Notes under the pieces: generated by a model
What the model was told of the DNA's origin: nothing
The model's input: the letters and a program-made list of their open reading frames with translations, nothing else
The model's database searches: none
Assembly (NCBI GenBank): GCA_963854835.1
Contig: OY978525.1
Coordinates: forward strand, 83,192,333-83,256,332
Direction of reading: 5' to 3'
Length of the DNA stretch: 64,000 bases
Source: Megamerina dolium
Lineage: Eukaryota; Arthropoda; Insecta; Diptera; Megamerinidae
Made by a program: the position numbers and the translations under genes
Shown here: in pieces, positions 41,926 through 53,890 of the stretch
How positions within the stretch are numbered: the stretch's first letter is position 1
Layout: each line of letters begins with the position of its first letter

Positions 41926-42730
41926 TATGGTTAAACAAAGATCGTATTTAACTCAAACACGTACGATAATGGCTGGGGTCCCGCAAGGAAGCGTCTTAGG
42001 TCCCTTTTTATATCTAATATACACTTGAGATATACCAACAAATGGCAATCTTTTCACATAAACTTTTGCAGACGATACAGCAATCTTGAGCGTCGATGAT
42101 ATCCCAGTAAAGCGTCAGAAAAACTGCAAAGTCACTTAAAAGAGTACAACACTGGCTGGAGACATGGCGTATTAGAATCAACGAATCAAAATGCGTCCAT
42201 ATGACTTTCACGTTGAACAGAAAAACATGCCCTCAACCACAAAAAAACGAAGTGACCTATCTAGGCTTTCATCTCGATAGAAGGCTAACCTGGAAGAAGC
42301 ACATTGAAACTAAGCAATCGCATGCTAAATTAAAAGCAGCCAAACTTCATTGGTTGATTGGAAACGCCTCGAAATTGTCACTTCATAATAAAATGCTTAT
42401 ATTCAAGTCCACCATTAAACCAATTTGGAGCTACGGTATTCAGCTTTGGGGAACTTCTTCAAACTCTAATATTGAGAAAATTCAGCGTGTTCAATCTAAA
42501 ATCCTTAGACGTCTTTGCCGAGCTCCTTGGTACATCAGTAACACAAATATACACAAGGACCTACAGATTGACACTATTAAAATAGACATATGGAAACATT
42601 GCCAACGTTACTCTGAACGACTAAGTAATCATCCTAATACTCTAGCGAGGGAGCTCCTTAAGCTTAAATATATTAAAAGACTAAAACGGAAAAATGTTTT
42701 AAATATATCTTTCACATAATCTCTCATTAC
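41926..42730 (+). pseudogene. Second Jockey-like RT fragment, opposite strand
   Basis: Plus-strand remnants AGVPQGSVLGPFLYLIYT and TFADDTAIL (with stops and a frameshift) lead into the open frame 42201-42719 with LDRRLTWKKHIE, WSYGIQLWGT and RAPWYISNTNIHKDL. It differs clearly from the element at 38741, so it is a different subfamily. The two lie head to head. Confidence 0.8.
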
Positions 42731-42810
42731 TGTTATATATATCCTTCGTGACATCACATGGTATATTTGTTTGCTTTAATTTATTTGAATGATGTACACA
42801 TTGGTGTAGA

Positions 42811-43450
42811 ATGATTTTTCGTCATTTGACAGATCGGCTTGGGTTCTGCACTTCGTTGACAGTTACCGCTGCCGTATTCAGCTATGGTTTGGCTGCTAAA
42901 GAAGTTGAAAATGCCAAACGCCTTTTATGCCGCATTGTGCAACGTGAGGTATATGCCATGGAGCTCCAGCCGATCGAAGTCATCGCTCGTAATAGCACAC
43001 TGCTGCAACTTTTACCGTACGTACACGAGGAGGGCATACTCCGTGTGCAGGGTCGCATTAACGCTGCTAGCTTGCTTCCAATCAGCACACAGCTTCCTAT
43101 TATTTTGCAGTCTAATCATGCCTTTACAAAACTCCTGGTAACATAGAACTGCACTATCGCAGCACATAATGTGCTATGAGAACTTGGAAGCTACGAACTG
43201 GAGTATTCATCGCGGTTCGCAGTTACTGAATGCAACGTCTGAGAAACCTATTGCGTAGCCGTTTGAACAAACTGGCAATGGAAAGAATTTCGTTGGCGCC
43301 GATCGGGAAGTGAATCGGTTCACCGAACTGCGGCGTCACACTTTGAAAGAAACCGCGCCAAGACAACATACGCTGCACAGCCGGTCAGCATCGATCAAGA
43401 GCATCCGCTAACGCCTAACGATTTTCTGCTGGGAGCAGCGAATACGTTGT
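42811..43450 (+). pseudogene. BEL/Pao Pol fragment (pre-integrase region)
   Basis: The frame 42811-43146 encodes LLPYVHEEGILRVQGRIN and LPIILQSNHAFTKLLV, the conserved segment before the BEL/Pao integrase core. Beyond a stop, FAVTECN and HPLTPNDFLLGAAN mark decayed integrase C-terminal sequence, with most of the core deleted. Confidence 0.75.
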
Positions 43451-43720
43451 AGACTTCTATTGCTGACATCGACTTAGAGAAAACTTGTGTTCTGCGTTAA
43501 CAATAACGCATAGCTCGCCCATTGTGAGATTAGTTTTGGAGAAGGTGTGTAATAGAATAGCTTCCCACGCAGAATGGCGTCGTGGCAGAGTAAACGAGTG
43601 TACCATCGTTCTGATGGTAAAGTGCGGCGTGCGTTTCAAAATTGACCGTACTTGATGGTGGTGAATCGAGTCGATTCGTGAGAGTGGGGATGTTGTGAAC
43701 CCCTGCCTACATTTGTACAC

Positions 43721-43721
<1 letters not shown>

Positions 43722-43816
<95 letters not shown>
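43722..43816. repeat. (TA)n array
   Basis: Nearly perfect TA run of about 95 bp. The ORFs on both strands here are artefacts of the repeat. Confidence 0.95.
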
Positions 43817-43819
<3 letters not shown>

Positions 43820-43936
43820 ATTTGAATCTTTTTTATATATGTGCAATTTCTTGCTTGCTTGGAAATGTGATTCGTTGTGTTGTTGATTGAAGTGCCGTTA
43901 TGCAGCCTTAGCATCCCTTCTTGTGCATGAGCCAGC

Positions 43937-44238
43937 AGGCACTCTGATAATCTGATGTACTTCATCATTCGCCTATTCTCGTTGGTGTTGTGACTCAAAA
44001 TCTTAAATCAGCTGGCAGTATTAACTCGTTTCTAAAAATGGGCATTGCTGGTATAGTGTCTGTCGTATCATGTTGTGCGCATCGGTATGCTATGAGAAAC
44101 ATTGGTATATGCACATCCCAGTATTTTTAGTATTTATCTACGACCTTCCTCAAATACTCCTCCAAGGTACGGTTAAATCGATTTACTACACTATCAGATT
44201 GTGAATGCAAAGGTGTTGTACGAATTTTGTGTATACCT
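43937..44238 (-). pseudogene. Old gypsy integrase fragment, first part (copy E)
   Basis: Matches 2005-2325 of copy A (integrase C-terminal half) at low identity. It breaks off at GTATACC and resumes at 48262, so a 4-kb insertion split it. Confidence 0.75.
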
Positions 44239-44649
44239 CTTAAATGCCTATGAAGACATAAAGTAGAAAACAGAGACCTTAGTGGAATAACGAATTATCG
44301 AAACTTAGGAAAGCAGTTAGGAAACTATTCAACAGGACTAAGCGGAATAATGGTGGGCAAAACTACTCACAAACCCTAAAAAAAAACAAAGTCTAAGAGA
44401 TAACCGATGGCTGTCGGTTACATAAGATCCTCTCAGTAGAAAAACCCAAACTAAGAGGAACATTGACCATTGGCAATGTGTTAGTACTAACAACGAAGGA
44501 GAAATACTGACGCTTCTCACTAAAACGCACTTCTGCGATCAGAGATTCATCAAAATGAACAACAATTCATAATATATGAGGAACACCAGATAAGATTGGA
44601 GGATTTCAAACGTACGGTTATATACCGAAGGCGTGAAGAGCATTGAATG

Positions 44650-45238
44650 TTGTCTACCTCCAAAAGCCAAACAAACCAATTAGACAGGATTCCAAGTACT
44701 TAGACCAATGTTAAGTCTAATGTTATTTGTTCTAATGGGACTCGAAAAAGTAATTGATTAGTACCCTTAACTCCTATCAACATGTATATCAGAAAGATAG
44801 ATCTACAAAAATAGCTCTATCAACATTGGTAAACAAAACAGAAAGCTCTCTAGATTCTAAGCAAATTTTGCTAGTCATTTTTCGGAATATAGAAAAAGCT
44901 TTCAATAATTCAATATTTGAAGCTATCAATATGACTTTAGAAAAGTTTAATGTAACAACTAGAGGGTGAGCATCATCTATGCTAGGATAATCGACTCTAA
45001 CATAGGCAATATTACAGTTACAGCAACAACTGCTAGAGGTTGTCCTCCAGGAGGAGTACTGTCACCCCTACTCTGGTCTATAGTTATGGATGATCTAATC
45101 CAAGCCTTAACTGAGGAAGGATTTGAAACATTTGATTATGCGGATGACCTTGCAGTTGCGATCAGGGGCGTAGATGGACTTACCGTGTCTTGTATGCTCC
45201 AAATTGCAATAGCAATCATAGAAGATTGGTGTGTTTGA
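44650..45238 (+). pseudogene. LOA/I-like reverse transcriptase fragment
   Basis: 44754-44969 gives YQHVYQKDRSTKIAL and a degraded FLDIEGAFN-like motif (IFRNIEKAFNN). 44966-45238 gives RGCPPGGVLSPLLWSIVMDDL and catalytic YADDLAVAI. It stops at the edge of the inserted minus-strand element. Confidence 0.75.
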
Positions 45239-45323
45239 CATGAGTTGTCAGTCCATCATGGAGGCCGCACGTAGGCCAGATAGAAGCCCATTGTGATACA
45301 ACGCGGATACCCCCTTTACCCAT

Positions 45324-45605
45324 TCATTCGTTGAACCAACTTGAGTTTTTAACGAATTTTAGGAGGTTGTTAATTTCAACCTGGGATATTTCTGCTAAGT
45401 CATTCATTTGGTAATGGCCGAGAAATTGCTTGCGCATACTGCACAAAGCAGGGCAGGTGCACCTCTGCAGCTTCTGCAGAAGTCGTGAGCAATATGGCCC
45501 AGGCCCAATCTTCCAGCGTGTGAACCTATGAGTCAGTACGTCCCTTTCTTCTCCACATCCACCCGGACTACTCTCCAGTTGTGTGTTGTTAGGTTTGGGT
45601 TGCAC
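45324..45605 (-). pseudogene. C-terminal end of a non-LTR Pol (minus strand)
   Basis: Encodes the CxxC-type tail CTCPALCSMRKQFLGHY..DLAEIS..NLLKFVKNS, typical of the end of RNase H-bearing non-LTR Pol proteins. Downstream of the gag remnant at 45866-46330 on the same strand, with RT and RNase H deleted between them. Confidence 0.6.
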
Positions 45606-45865
45606 AACTTAATGTTTTTAAGAATGACTCTCGGGTTCCGCTGGGATCAAGGCCGATGTGCGCGGGGTAGTAGGAATAGCGTCTTTCTCCATCACCTCGA
45701 GACGTACAGCCGGCCATAGCTTACCAACTCGTGTTATAGCGATCAGTGTTATAGTTATAAGTGGATTAAAGACCTTCGCGAGTTGCACTCCAGGAGTTTT
45801 GAATTTGCTGACGTAATGAAGCCATCAGCGTCACTTCTGTCCACCACCGCTCTCACCAAGTCTCC

Positions 45866-46330
45866 TTAAAGAATTTCGCTAGAAGTGTGACCCCCTGTAC
45901 AGCGGATGCTCTTAGCATCCGGTTTGACAGTGTCCTTAGAAGAGCGCTGGCATTTAACATTGGTTGCCGCTCTGTTCGGATCATTCGCCCATATCAGACA
46001 AGCTTTCTGCTTAGCAGACCTCTCCTTTTCCGGTATGTCGTTTAGTATTTCTAAGATCCTAGTCGCCGTTCGACGCTCTTTGTGGTTGGGCGCAGCTACA
46101 GACGTCGGTCTTGTATCCAACGCCCTGCTGGTTGATTTTGGCAAGCTTTCGCTCGAACTTGTACTCGGGAGATTCTTGGCATAGCTAGGCTTCGGTCTAT
46201 CCTCCAGGATTTCCGCCGCCTCTCCCGATTTTGTCGGTTTTTTAAGATAACCGGACTCTTTAGTTGTTTTTTTAAATTGTTTGTTGTCTCCATATGATTC
46301 CCACGAGTTGCGGAGATGAGGATGGTCCAT
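45866..46330 (-). pseudogene. Non-LTR gag N-terminal remnant
   Basis: 154 codons of Ser/Lys/Pro-rich sequence ending in RRTATRILEILNDIPEKERSA and QKACLIWAND, a motif style I associate with ORF1 of LOA/R1/I-type elements. No zinc knuckles are reached. With 45324-45605 it suggests one minus-strand element with a large internal deletion. Confidence 0.5.
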
Positions 46331-46549
46331 CTGTGCAGAGATCCACGTTACACAGATAAGCTAATACGGAGGGCGCCAGTTATCCGTATACTCTGTTAGC
46401 GAATGGGCTATTTTTAAAACTGGGCCCCCAGCCAAGCTGATTTTCGGCACGGATCGTATAACACCTTCATCCAGCACAAGGGAGGGGGAAAGGGGTAGGA
46501 TTACTGTAAAGGGAAGGGAAGGGGTGCAGGTGCCTCCATCCTATGTAAA

Positions 46550-47149
46550 GATTACTGACTTGAATGACTATTCGAGCCCGCAAAACTCTCCTTGTGAAAC
46601 CGCCTAAAGGCAATTATTTCCAGCCGGCACAAACGGGGAGGGTTTGGAAGAAGATTTTTGCCAGCCAGTTTGAGGTAAAGAAGTTGAAAATATTTGGGGA
46701 TGAAATAAAATTCTCCAAACTAAACTGAAAATCCCGTATTGAAAACAGATAGTTCAAAAAACGTGCTCATTCAAACACATCTGCGGGAATAACTGGGGAC
46801 GAAATGGATACATTTGATTTACTCTCTATTAGTTCTTTCAACCATCGCATACGGGGTTTTAGTTTGGTGTAAGGGTTAGTCAACACCCGTATAACAGGAT
46901 GCGTTAGAACAACTTCTACGGTTGTCTTAAATGTTATTTTAGTATAAATCCTGTTGGAAGTAAATATACAAATGTACAAATGCAGTCATTTGCATTCACA
47001 CACTGCTGCATAGAAGTGTTATTGATAATAACATAAATGCATCAGGTAATTTATCTATATTAAAGGATAGGATACGAGATAAAAGCTAGACGAAATGCCC
47101 CCCAAACACCTTTTAGATAGAAAATATAAAACCTATATATCCGACAGGG
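46550..47149. other. Unassigned sequence inside the non-LTR mosaic
   Basis: No recognisable domain. Probably decayed 5' UTR or linker of the surrounding elements. Confidence 0.45.
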
Positions 47150-47760
47150 TGGGATGGTGTGAAAACAGAATGGTCCCAACCTGTGAGGACATTGTCTGGT
47201 ACGCTGATGGGTCCAAGAATCAAGAAGGCCCTGGAACTGGGACTTACTGTTCGGAAATTTAGCTGTCGGTTAGTCTTGGAGCAATGGCAACGGTCTTCAA
47301 GGCGAAATATATGCCATTAATCTCTGCATCGGATACATCCTGTCTCAATGGAGAAGAAACAAAAGAATAATTATTGTTTCGTATATATTGTATTTGTATT
47401 TTTGTATTGTATATTTTATATATACATACATATATAGATAGACATATTTGTATTTCAACAAAACTTCCTTATTCTAATTCCTTCTCTTGAGAGTTTTTTG
47501 CTGACTGAAGATGCTTGGCTGTCGTACCCTTTGAGATCCGTGAATAATTATAATGTCAGAAAGCCAGGCAGCAATTATGACACTGAGCGAAAACACATTC
47601 GACTCTAAAACTGTCTGGGAAACAGAATATGTCATTGACATTCTCTTTAGAAGGAATCAAGTAATACTGCACTGGATTCCAGCACATTGTGGGCTTGATA
47701 GCACATTGTGGGCTTGATAGTAATGGGGAAACAGACAGATTTGAAAAGGAGGGGGCTCCA
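47150..47760 (+). pseudogene. RNase H remnant of the LOA/I-like element
   Basis: WYADGSKNQEGPGTG and, after an A/T-rich interruption, ESQAAIM and VILHWIPAHCG are the first, middle and last motifs of a retroelement RNase H. Stops and a duplication (AGCACATTGTGGGCTTGATA twice near 47683) are present. Confidence 0.7.
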
Positions 47761-48261
47761 AATCAGCTCTATGGACCTGAGCTAATACTAGGTGTTAGCG
47801 AATTTTATTTTAAACAGAGTGCCAAAAATGAATTTTTTGTTAAATGGAACAATATTGTGGGATAAAAAGTTCCAAGTTATTCTTTCCGTCATATTCAGAA
47901 AGAAAATCAAAATATTTATTGGAACTGAGCAGATAAGAACTAAAACTAATGACAGGGATGATCAGCGATCACTGTCTGTTAAACAAGCATAAGAAGAGTT
48001 TAGAAATCACTGATAGTAAAATGTGGATATTTTGTAGGGGCCCAGCCTTAACTTTGACAAGAAGGCAGACAATAAGCAGGGATATAATTCAGCCAAAAGA
48101 ACTAGCTGCAATCGAAATAAGAACAATAAAGAAGCTCATTGATAAAATTGGAGGAACCAATGTTTTCCAATAATTCAAGGATATGGTAAAATAGTTCAGA
48201 AATGGACCCAGCGCCTCGGGCTGATGATGTACCAAATCCAACTCCATTATTATTATTATAT

Positions 48262-48415
48262 CCAACGTACGACACATCTAATAGAATACAACTGATTCTA
48301 AATTACGATCTTGGTCTGAGTGTAACTCCATCGGTACAACAAAGCAAGTCCGTTGGTTGGCAAATACATCTGCAACGGTATTAGTTTCTTGATTTGGAAT
48401 AAGGTATACTTTATT
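48262..48415 (-). pseudogene. Old gypsy integrase fragment, second part (copy E)
   Basis: Matches 2326-2475 of copy A, including the SDQG region, and continues exactly where 44238 breaks off. Confidence 0.75.
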
Positions 48416-48799
48416 ACACATCATTCAAAAATTAAAAGCCACTTATTTTATAATCTCCAATAGAACTCAATTGATTTAAAAATTGAAAAACTGTTTTTTC
48501 TCTCTTTTTATTTGAAATTCACATTAGTGCTCTATATTTCTCAGTGTATCTCCCAATATACTTCACTTCGCAATTATATAGGTAGCACATTGTCTACGGC
48601 AGAAAATTACGTCGCCCGCTTTGAGTTGTCACTTGAGAAAAATAATAAAATTTTCGAAACAGGCGGCAAGAAGAGAAATATGTTATATAAGTAAGAGGGT
48701 TTCCAACCCATTCAAATGACGCAAAACAAACAGCGCACGCGTTTTACTCTGGCGTAGACAAGTTCAAATACATGGATTCAGCAGCAGCAGCAAGGAAAA
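48416..48799. other. Unassigned interval
   Basis: A/T-rich with no recognised feature. Confidence 0.5.
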
Positions 48800-49110
48800 T
48801 ATGATAATATCTCCTCACACCTAGTATCCAAAGAAAAAGTTGCTCCCATAAGAACGGCTAGCCTCCCACAATTAGAATTGTGTGGAGTAGTTTTACTCTA
48901 AAAATTGGTCAAATCTATTCACTCGCAACTTGGACTTCACGATCGTTAGCTATTTCTTTGGTCTGACTCCGAAAGTGTATTAGCGTAGTTCGAAAACCAT
49001 ACTGCTGCATACCGATGGTCCTCAGGCAGGCCCACACCGTCCACAGCCGATACGGGAGCTGTTTCTCGATTTCAGCAGCAACCATAGAAGCGTTCAAAGT
49101 AACTAGCACC
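48800..49110 (+). pseudogene. BEL/Pao RNase H-region fragment
   Basis: Plus-strand frames give KEKVAPIRTASLPQLELCGVVLL, then a shifted WSDSESVLAWFE. The LELCGA and WSDS..VLAW motifs are characteristic of the BEL/Pao RNase H region. Frameshifts separate the blocks. Confidence 0.72.
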
Positions 49111-49448
49111 AAAGAGGAATGATAATGCCATAGAGCGACTCGGTATTGGGCAAGGAGTCAGCATATGCGTGATCCGCTTGGTGTTGCCGTGAAGACCTTG
49201 GGTGCTGCAGAAGACTCAATCTTGCACTCTTGCAAGTGGGTCTGGATGCTTAGGGCACCCTATGCTATGTTCCGCAGCTCATCGCTTTGTGTTACCGTCA
49301 GATGGCTCTGCGGTCGACCCCGGCACTTGCGTGTTTTTTTTACATGGATGTAATTGCTGAGAAAAGTTCCGAACGGCGATTTTGTGAAAATTATAAAAAC
49401 TACATAAAAACCACCTAGAACAATTTAGCAATTCTTATATAAAAAAAA
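49111..49448. other. Unassigned interval
   Basis: G/C-richer than its surroundings, probably decayed element sequence. No domain identified. Confidence 0.4.
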
Positions 49449-50500
49449 ATAAATAAATAAATAAATATGTCAAACATGTTCAGTTTGGTCTATAATTTAA
49501 CCATGAATCGACTTACAAATGAAGAACGCTTGCAGATTTTTGTATTATATTATCAAAATTCATGCTCGGTTAAAAAAGTGCATCGTGGACTACTTCCATT
49601 TTATGGTCAGTTTGGGCGACGTTCTGAGGCGGCTATTCGGAATCTTGTGACTAAATTTTGCACCAAATTTACAGTATTGGACATTAAACTACCAACACGC
49701 ATACGTAGAGTGCGGACAGAGGAAAATGTCGCATCTATATCCGCCAGTGTTGTTGATGACCGTGAATTATCGATTCGACGCCGTTCGCAACAATTGGGCC
49801 TCTGTTACTCCACTACGTGGAAAATTTTGCGGCAGGATTTGGGTGTAAAACCTTTTAAAATACAGCTGGTACAAGAATTGAAGCCATACGACCTACCACA
49901 ATGGCTAACTTTTGGTGAATGGGCACGGATACGTCAATAATCAAAATCGCCGTATTTGGTGTGCAGGGCTGCCAGAGGCATTGCAAGAACTGTCACCGCA
50001 TCCTGAAAAATGCAATGTTTGGTGTGGATTATGGGCCGGTGGCACCATTGGACCGTTCTTTTTCAAAGACGACGAAAGCATGAACGTTACTGTGAATGGC
50101 GAGCGCTACCTTGCGATGATTGCAAACCTTTTTTTGCACAAAAGGAAAGAGCAGAATTTGTCTGACATGTCTTCAACAACACGGTGCACGGGTAAGAATG
50201 GCCCTATTGAGAGGTGAGTTCGGTGAACAGTTTATTTCACGTTTGGGACCGATCAATTGGCCGCCTAGATCGTGCGATTTAATTCCTTGAGATATGTTAA
50301 GGCTCATGTCTATAGCGACAAGCTCGAAACGGTTGAAGTACTGGAAGCCAATATTGAAGAATTCGTGACATACCGGCGGATATGTTGTAGAGAGTATGCC
50401 AAAATTGGACCCAGCGTATAAACCATTTGAGGCGCAGCCGCGGTCAACATATACATGAAATTCTTTAAACATTGAATTATATAGATCGTTCCATCAACTC
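49449..50500 (+). mobile_element. Decayed Tc1/mariner-superfamily (rosa-like) element
   Basis: Contains a transposase in two frames with an internal deletion. Its C-terminal NWTQR..HLRRSRGQH motif recurs in both arms of the palindrome at 51125-51655. TIRs were not located. Confidence 0.65.
49467..50465 (+). pseudogene. Mariner-type transposase, internally deleted
   Basis: 49467-49940 encodes the helix-turn-helix DNA-binding half (LTNEERLQIFVLYYQNSCSV, then RRSQQLGLCYSTTWKILRQDLG). After FGEWA the frame shifts to 49912-50217 (NNQNRRIWCAGLPEALQEL and VWCGLWAGGTIGPFFF), so the segment with the first catalytic Asp (FSDEAHF region) is deleted. The second Asp motif (QQDGATCHT) is corrupted. The third block INWPPRSCDLIP is followed by stops. 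Inactive. Confidence 0.75.
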
Positions 50501-50587
50501 AAATTAAGATTTCATACATTTCTCTAAATTTTATGTGTTTTTGTTTTTTAATCAAATCCGAAGGCTCTTAAAAAATCACTCTAATTA

Positions 50588-50807
50588 TTGTTGTGTGTGT
50601 GTTAAACTTAGGACAGTATTAGAAGGGACCTACTTATTTCAGCTGGTTCCGAACTGCAGAATTCTTGTGACACCACTTTTGCTGAGCTTTGTCGCAGAGT
50701 TCTTTTAGAAACTTTTCCATGGCAAATTGATACTACTGGAAGAATTGCCAATCGTTTACCGACAGGTGGTAACCTTTCGAAAAAAAAAATCTCTTCGATA
50801 TTATATC
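50588..50807 (-). mobile_element. tRNA-derived SINE, head missing
   Basis: Body only: GGACAGTATTAGAAGGGACC, TGGTTCCGAACTGCAGAA, TTTGTCGCAGAGTTC, AAGAATTGCCAATCG. The tRNA-like end is lost after CTTCGATATTATATCC. Confidence 0.78.
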
Positions 50808-51124
50808 CTATATAATATTGAATAAAACAAATAAGTGAAATGAACACTAAATAAAACACTTGTGAAATAAATACATACAACATATTAAAAGTGTTGAGCT
50901 ATTATGAATAATCGAATTCAACTGCTATATTATATGCGAATCATGTTGAATAAAAAAAAAAAGAAAAAGTGTTGAATAAAGTTTAAATATTAATTTGAGT
51001 ACTGAAATAGTAGTCTTTTATTATTGACTTAATTAACAAGATTAGCAAACCATAAACTCAGGCGTTTCAAAAATGCATTGGGTACCTGTAAAAGGTATCT
51101 GTTACGCCCATATAAAGCGTGATC
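50808..51124. other. Gene-free A/T-rich interval
   Basis: Nothing recognised. Confidence 0.6.
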
Positions 51125-51655
51125 CATTTCGAGGTTCCCAACTTTTGTAAAGAAAAAAACACAGAAAATTCAAATTGAATGGGGAATGTTTATTATCATT
51201 TGAAAGAACATTCTTTGGCATTTATTTTTTGAAGATTATGTCTTTCAAATGTTGGCCGCGGCTACGTCTCAGATGGTCCATCCGTTGAGTCCAATTTTCG
51301 ATGACTTGTTCTTGCACAAGCTGTATTTTGTACGCTTTCAATTTAAGATGAGAATTTAATAAGAGAATATGATTCGTGTACATCTTTATCCGAGCATGTG
51401 CTCATACTTACTAACCTACACACACACACACACACAAATATGTACACGAATCATATTCTCTTATTAAATTCTTCTTGTTCTTGCACAAGTACAAGTCATC
51501 GAAAATTGGACCCAACAGATGGATCATCTGAGACGTAGCCGTAATCTTCAAAAAATAAATGCCAAAGAATGTTCTTTCAAATGATAATAAACATTCCCCA
51601 TTCAATTTGAATTTTCTGTGTTTTTTTCTTCAAAAAAGTTGGGAACCTCGAAATG
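51125..51655. mobile_element. Palindromic MITE made of two mariner 3' ends
   Basis: Left arm 51125-51385 and right arm 51425-51655 are inverted copies (outer ends CATTTCGAGGTTCCC and GGGAACCTCGAAATG) around a (CA)n centre. Both arms encode, toward the outside, the mariner C-terminus (VIENWTQRMDHLRRSRG). The arms were therefore taken from the terminal part of a rosa/mariner-like transposon. Confidence 0.75.
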
Positions 51656-51817
51656 TACTCGTCGTATATGAACGAGAAGGAGGTTGGGATGTGTCATCCT
51701 TTGACCAACGCTAATTATAAAATCATTTAAACATAGTATTTTCAATTTGTTTATACATATTTTATTAATATTCATTTTCATAAGTAATTTCATAATAAGA
51801 GTACACACACACACATT

Positions 51818-51895
<78 letters not shown>

Positions 51896-51901
51896 TGTGT
51901 A

Positions 51902-51980
<79 letters not shown>
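51818..51980. repeat. (TA)n array with CA/TG interruptions
   Basis: (CA)n then long TA runs broken by ATGCGTGTG. Confidence 0.95.
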
Positions 51981-51983
<3 letters not shown>

Positions 51984-52146
51984 TGGAAGTATCACACTTA
52001 ATAAACTTATAAACTTTTTTATTACTACCATACATTTATTTTAGAATTCATATATACTTATATTGTATGGTTGCACAACATTCATAGAAAAATTTACGAG
52101 TATGCATTTGTGTATGTTTAAATACCCTGCAAAAATGCGACATGTT

Positions 52147-52181
52147 CGGGATGTGTCCGGAATCAGTCCGGACACATCCCG
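52147..52181. repeat. 14-bp perfect hairpin
   Basis: CGGGATGTGTCCGG / CCGGACACATCCCG around a 7-nt loop AATCAGT. Confidence 0.85.
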
Positions 52182-52886
52182 GACATTAGATCTCTTTATG
52201 TGGAGTGAACTGCTTCTTTTTGTTCGAGCATGCCCTATGAAGAGACCAATTGTACCCTTTTATACCCGAACGGGTACAAATATGGATTAGTCGCCTTCTG
52301 TAAATAGATTAGCCGCACGGTTCGAAATTTGCATTCCATATAATTCTCAAGTACATTTTCATTTCCACTAGTTAACAATTTACCCATTTTTGCTCTTTGC
52401 CGCTATTTGCTTCAAAATAATAAAAAATAAAAATTTTTTATTAATTTGATGTGATTCGAACCTAGGTACATAGTACAGATCAAAAAATTTATTTTCATTC
52501 ATTGCATTATAAATTCCGATTCATATATTTCAAATTTAAATGTGGAAAATAAAATTTACGTATTTTCTGCTATTCTCCTCGGATTTGAACCTGCGCACCC
52601 CAAATCGTGTCTTGGTGTGGATTATTATCACCGTCGCCAGAGCTGTAAAAGAATTGAATCATTACGGAATTCACTCAGCTTTAATTAATTTCAAAGCTCC
52701 ATCTACGAGACTGCACTCTTTTGCTTCGAATTCATTAAAGAATGACAGGCGAACCATTCATCATTCTCAAAAGCTTAATATTATGACACTTTCCCATTCA
52801 GTAAAGAGTGGGACTTGAAAAATATCAATCCCATTCTTGCTAGGCTTTACAATATGATGAATTCATTCAATATTATAATTCTCTTA

Positions 52887-52976
52887 TAGCCTAGACAGAC
52901 GGCAGCTGCAGTTAATGCCCGAGTTAATTCGAATTAACTCGGTAATTCGGAATTAGGCTGCCGTCTGTCTAGGCTA
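52887..52976. mobile_element. Short MITE, TAGCCTAGACAGACGGCAGC ends, TTA flanks
   Basis: 90-bp near-perfect palindrome. TTA lies on both sides (52884-52886, 52977-52979), the Harbinger-type 3-bp target duplication. Same ends as 59788-60298. Confidence 0.8.
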
Positions 52977-53048
52977 TTAAACTTTGAAATACTGGAAATA
53001 TGATATTATTTACTACCATGAAAAGCATAGCTACTTTGGAATAAAACC

Positions 53049-53268
53049 CATGGTATTATTATGAAGGTAGAGCAACTACAAAAAATTCCCCTTGGCTTCG
53101 CCATATAATGTCAGAAACTGGCTTCTTATAGTGTCAAGCTAGCGTGTTTCTTGTTTCCATTTCTTCTTCTTCTTCTTCTTTCTTTCCCATGTGTTTGTTG
53201 TTGTTTTATTTACTTTTTCTCCTCTACATGGTATAATAACACAAGGTAGGTAGTGTTATTATACCATG
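53049..53268. mobile_element. Short TIR repeat with CATGGTATWATTA ends
   Basis: CATGGTATTATTATG at the left. At the right a perfect hairpin CATGGTATAATAACAC / GTGTTATTATACCATG (53228-53269). The interior (53062-53220) is related to 28479-28640 upstream of the TyrRS gene. Confidence 0.55.
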
Positions 53269-53890
53269 ACAACACCAATCAGCTGTTATTATTCACATAA
53301 ATAAACGAATTGTAGTTTATACATGTTTGGTTTTGAAATGTTTATAAGGTTGGTTGTTTGAGGTATTTAATTGGTTTGTTGCGTTTCATAAATTAGTTTC
53401 AAAACGCAAACATACATGTGTGCATATTTGAATATATAATAATAGTATTTGATCAATTTTACAGTAAACGATCTGATTCTCAATTTCTCAATTTATTAAA
53501 TTGATCTGCTGCTGCATTCATCAAAATTTCAATTCTGTATGAATTCTTTAGGTTTTTCAATTCATGAATTGAAAACGAATAGAACTCATTCATTTTTATC
53601 AGCCTAAAGACTTCACATTGGGATTTTAGCTTTTCAAAATTTAAATAAAAGAATTAAAAGTGAAAATGACTTCACACTTTTACAGCTCTGACCGTCGCTC
53701 TACCACCTACGCTAATATGTAAAACATTACTGCTGACTTAAAAGCGAATCACTTGAAATTGTAAAAAATCTCTAAATATGTATATAAATTAATTTAAAGA
53801 TTGACAACGCATCTCTAAAGAGATCGATCGGAGAGGTTAATCCCGGATTACCCTCTTCAGAGATTAGTCGCACAATTTTTTGCAGGGTAT

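Larger units (their letters stand above)
44239..48261. mobile_element. LOA/I-like non-LTR element(s) nested in gypsy copy E
   Basis: The interval between the two halves of copy E holds plus-strand RT (44650-45240) and RNase H (47150-47760) remnants, and ends in an (ATT)n tail at 48243-48257. A minus-strand gag/pol remnant (45240-46550) lies inside. All frames are decayed. Clade assignment rests on the RT motif style and the presence of RNase H. Confidence 0.6.
52122..53890. mobile_element. TIR element with ATACCCTGCAAAAA ends
   Basis: Left ATACCCTGCAAAAATGCGAC (52122) and right inverted GTCGCACAATTTTTTGCAGGGTAT (to 53890). About 1.77 kb, non-coding. It contains a strong hairpin (52147-52181) and two smaller MITEs (52887-52976, 53049-53268). 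No clear target duplication. Confidence 0.55.

Noticed and set aside
38741..42730. Twin-primed single Jockey insertion (5' inversion)
   Set aside because: The two head-to-head Jockey pieces encode clearly different RT sequences and overlap in the part of RT they cover, so they are separate elements.
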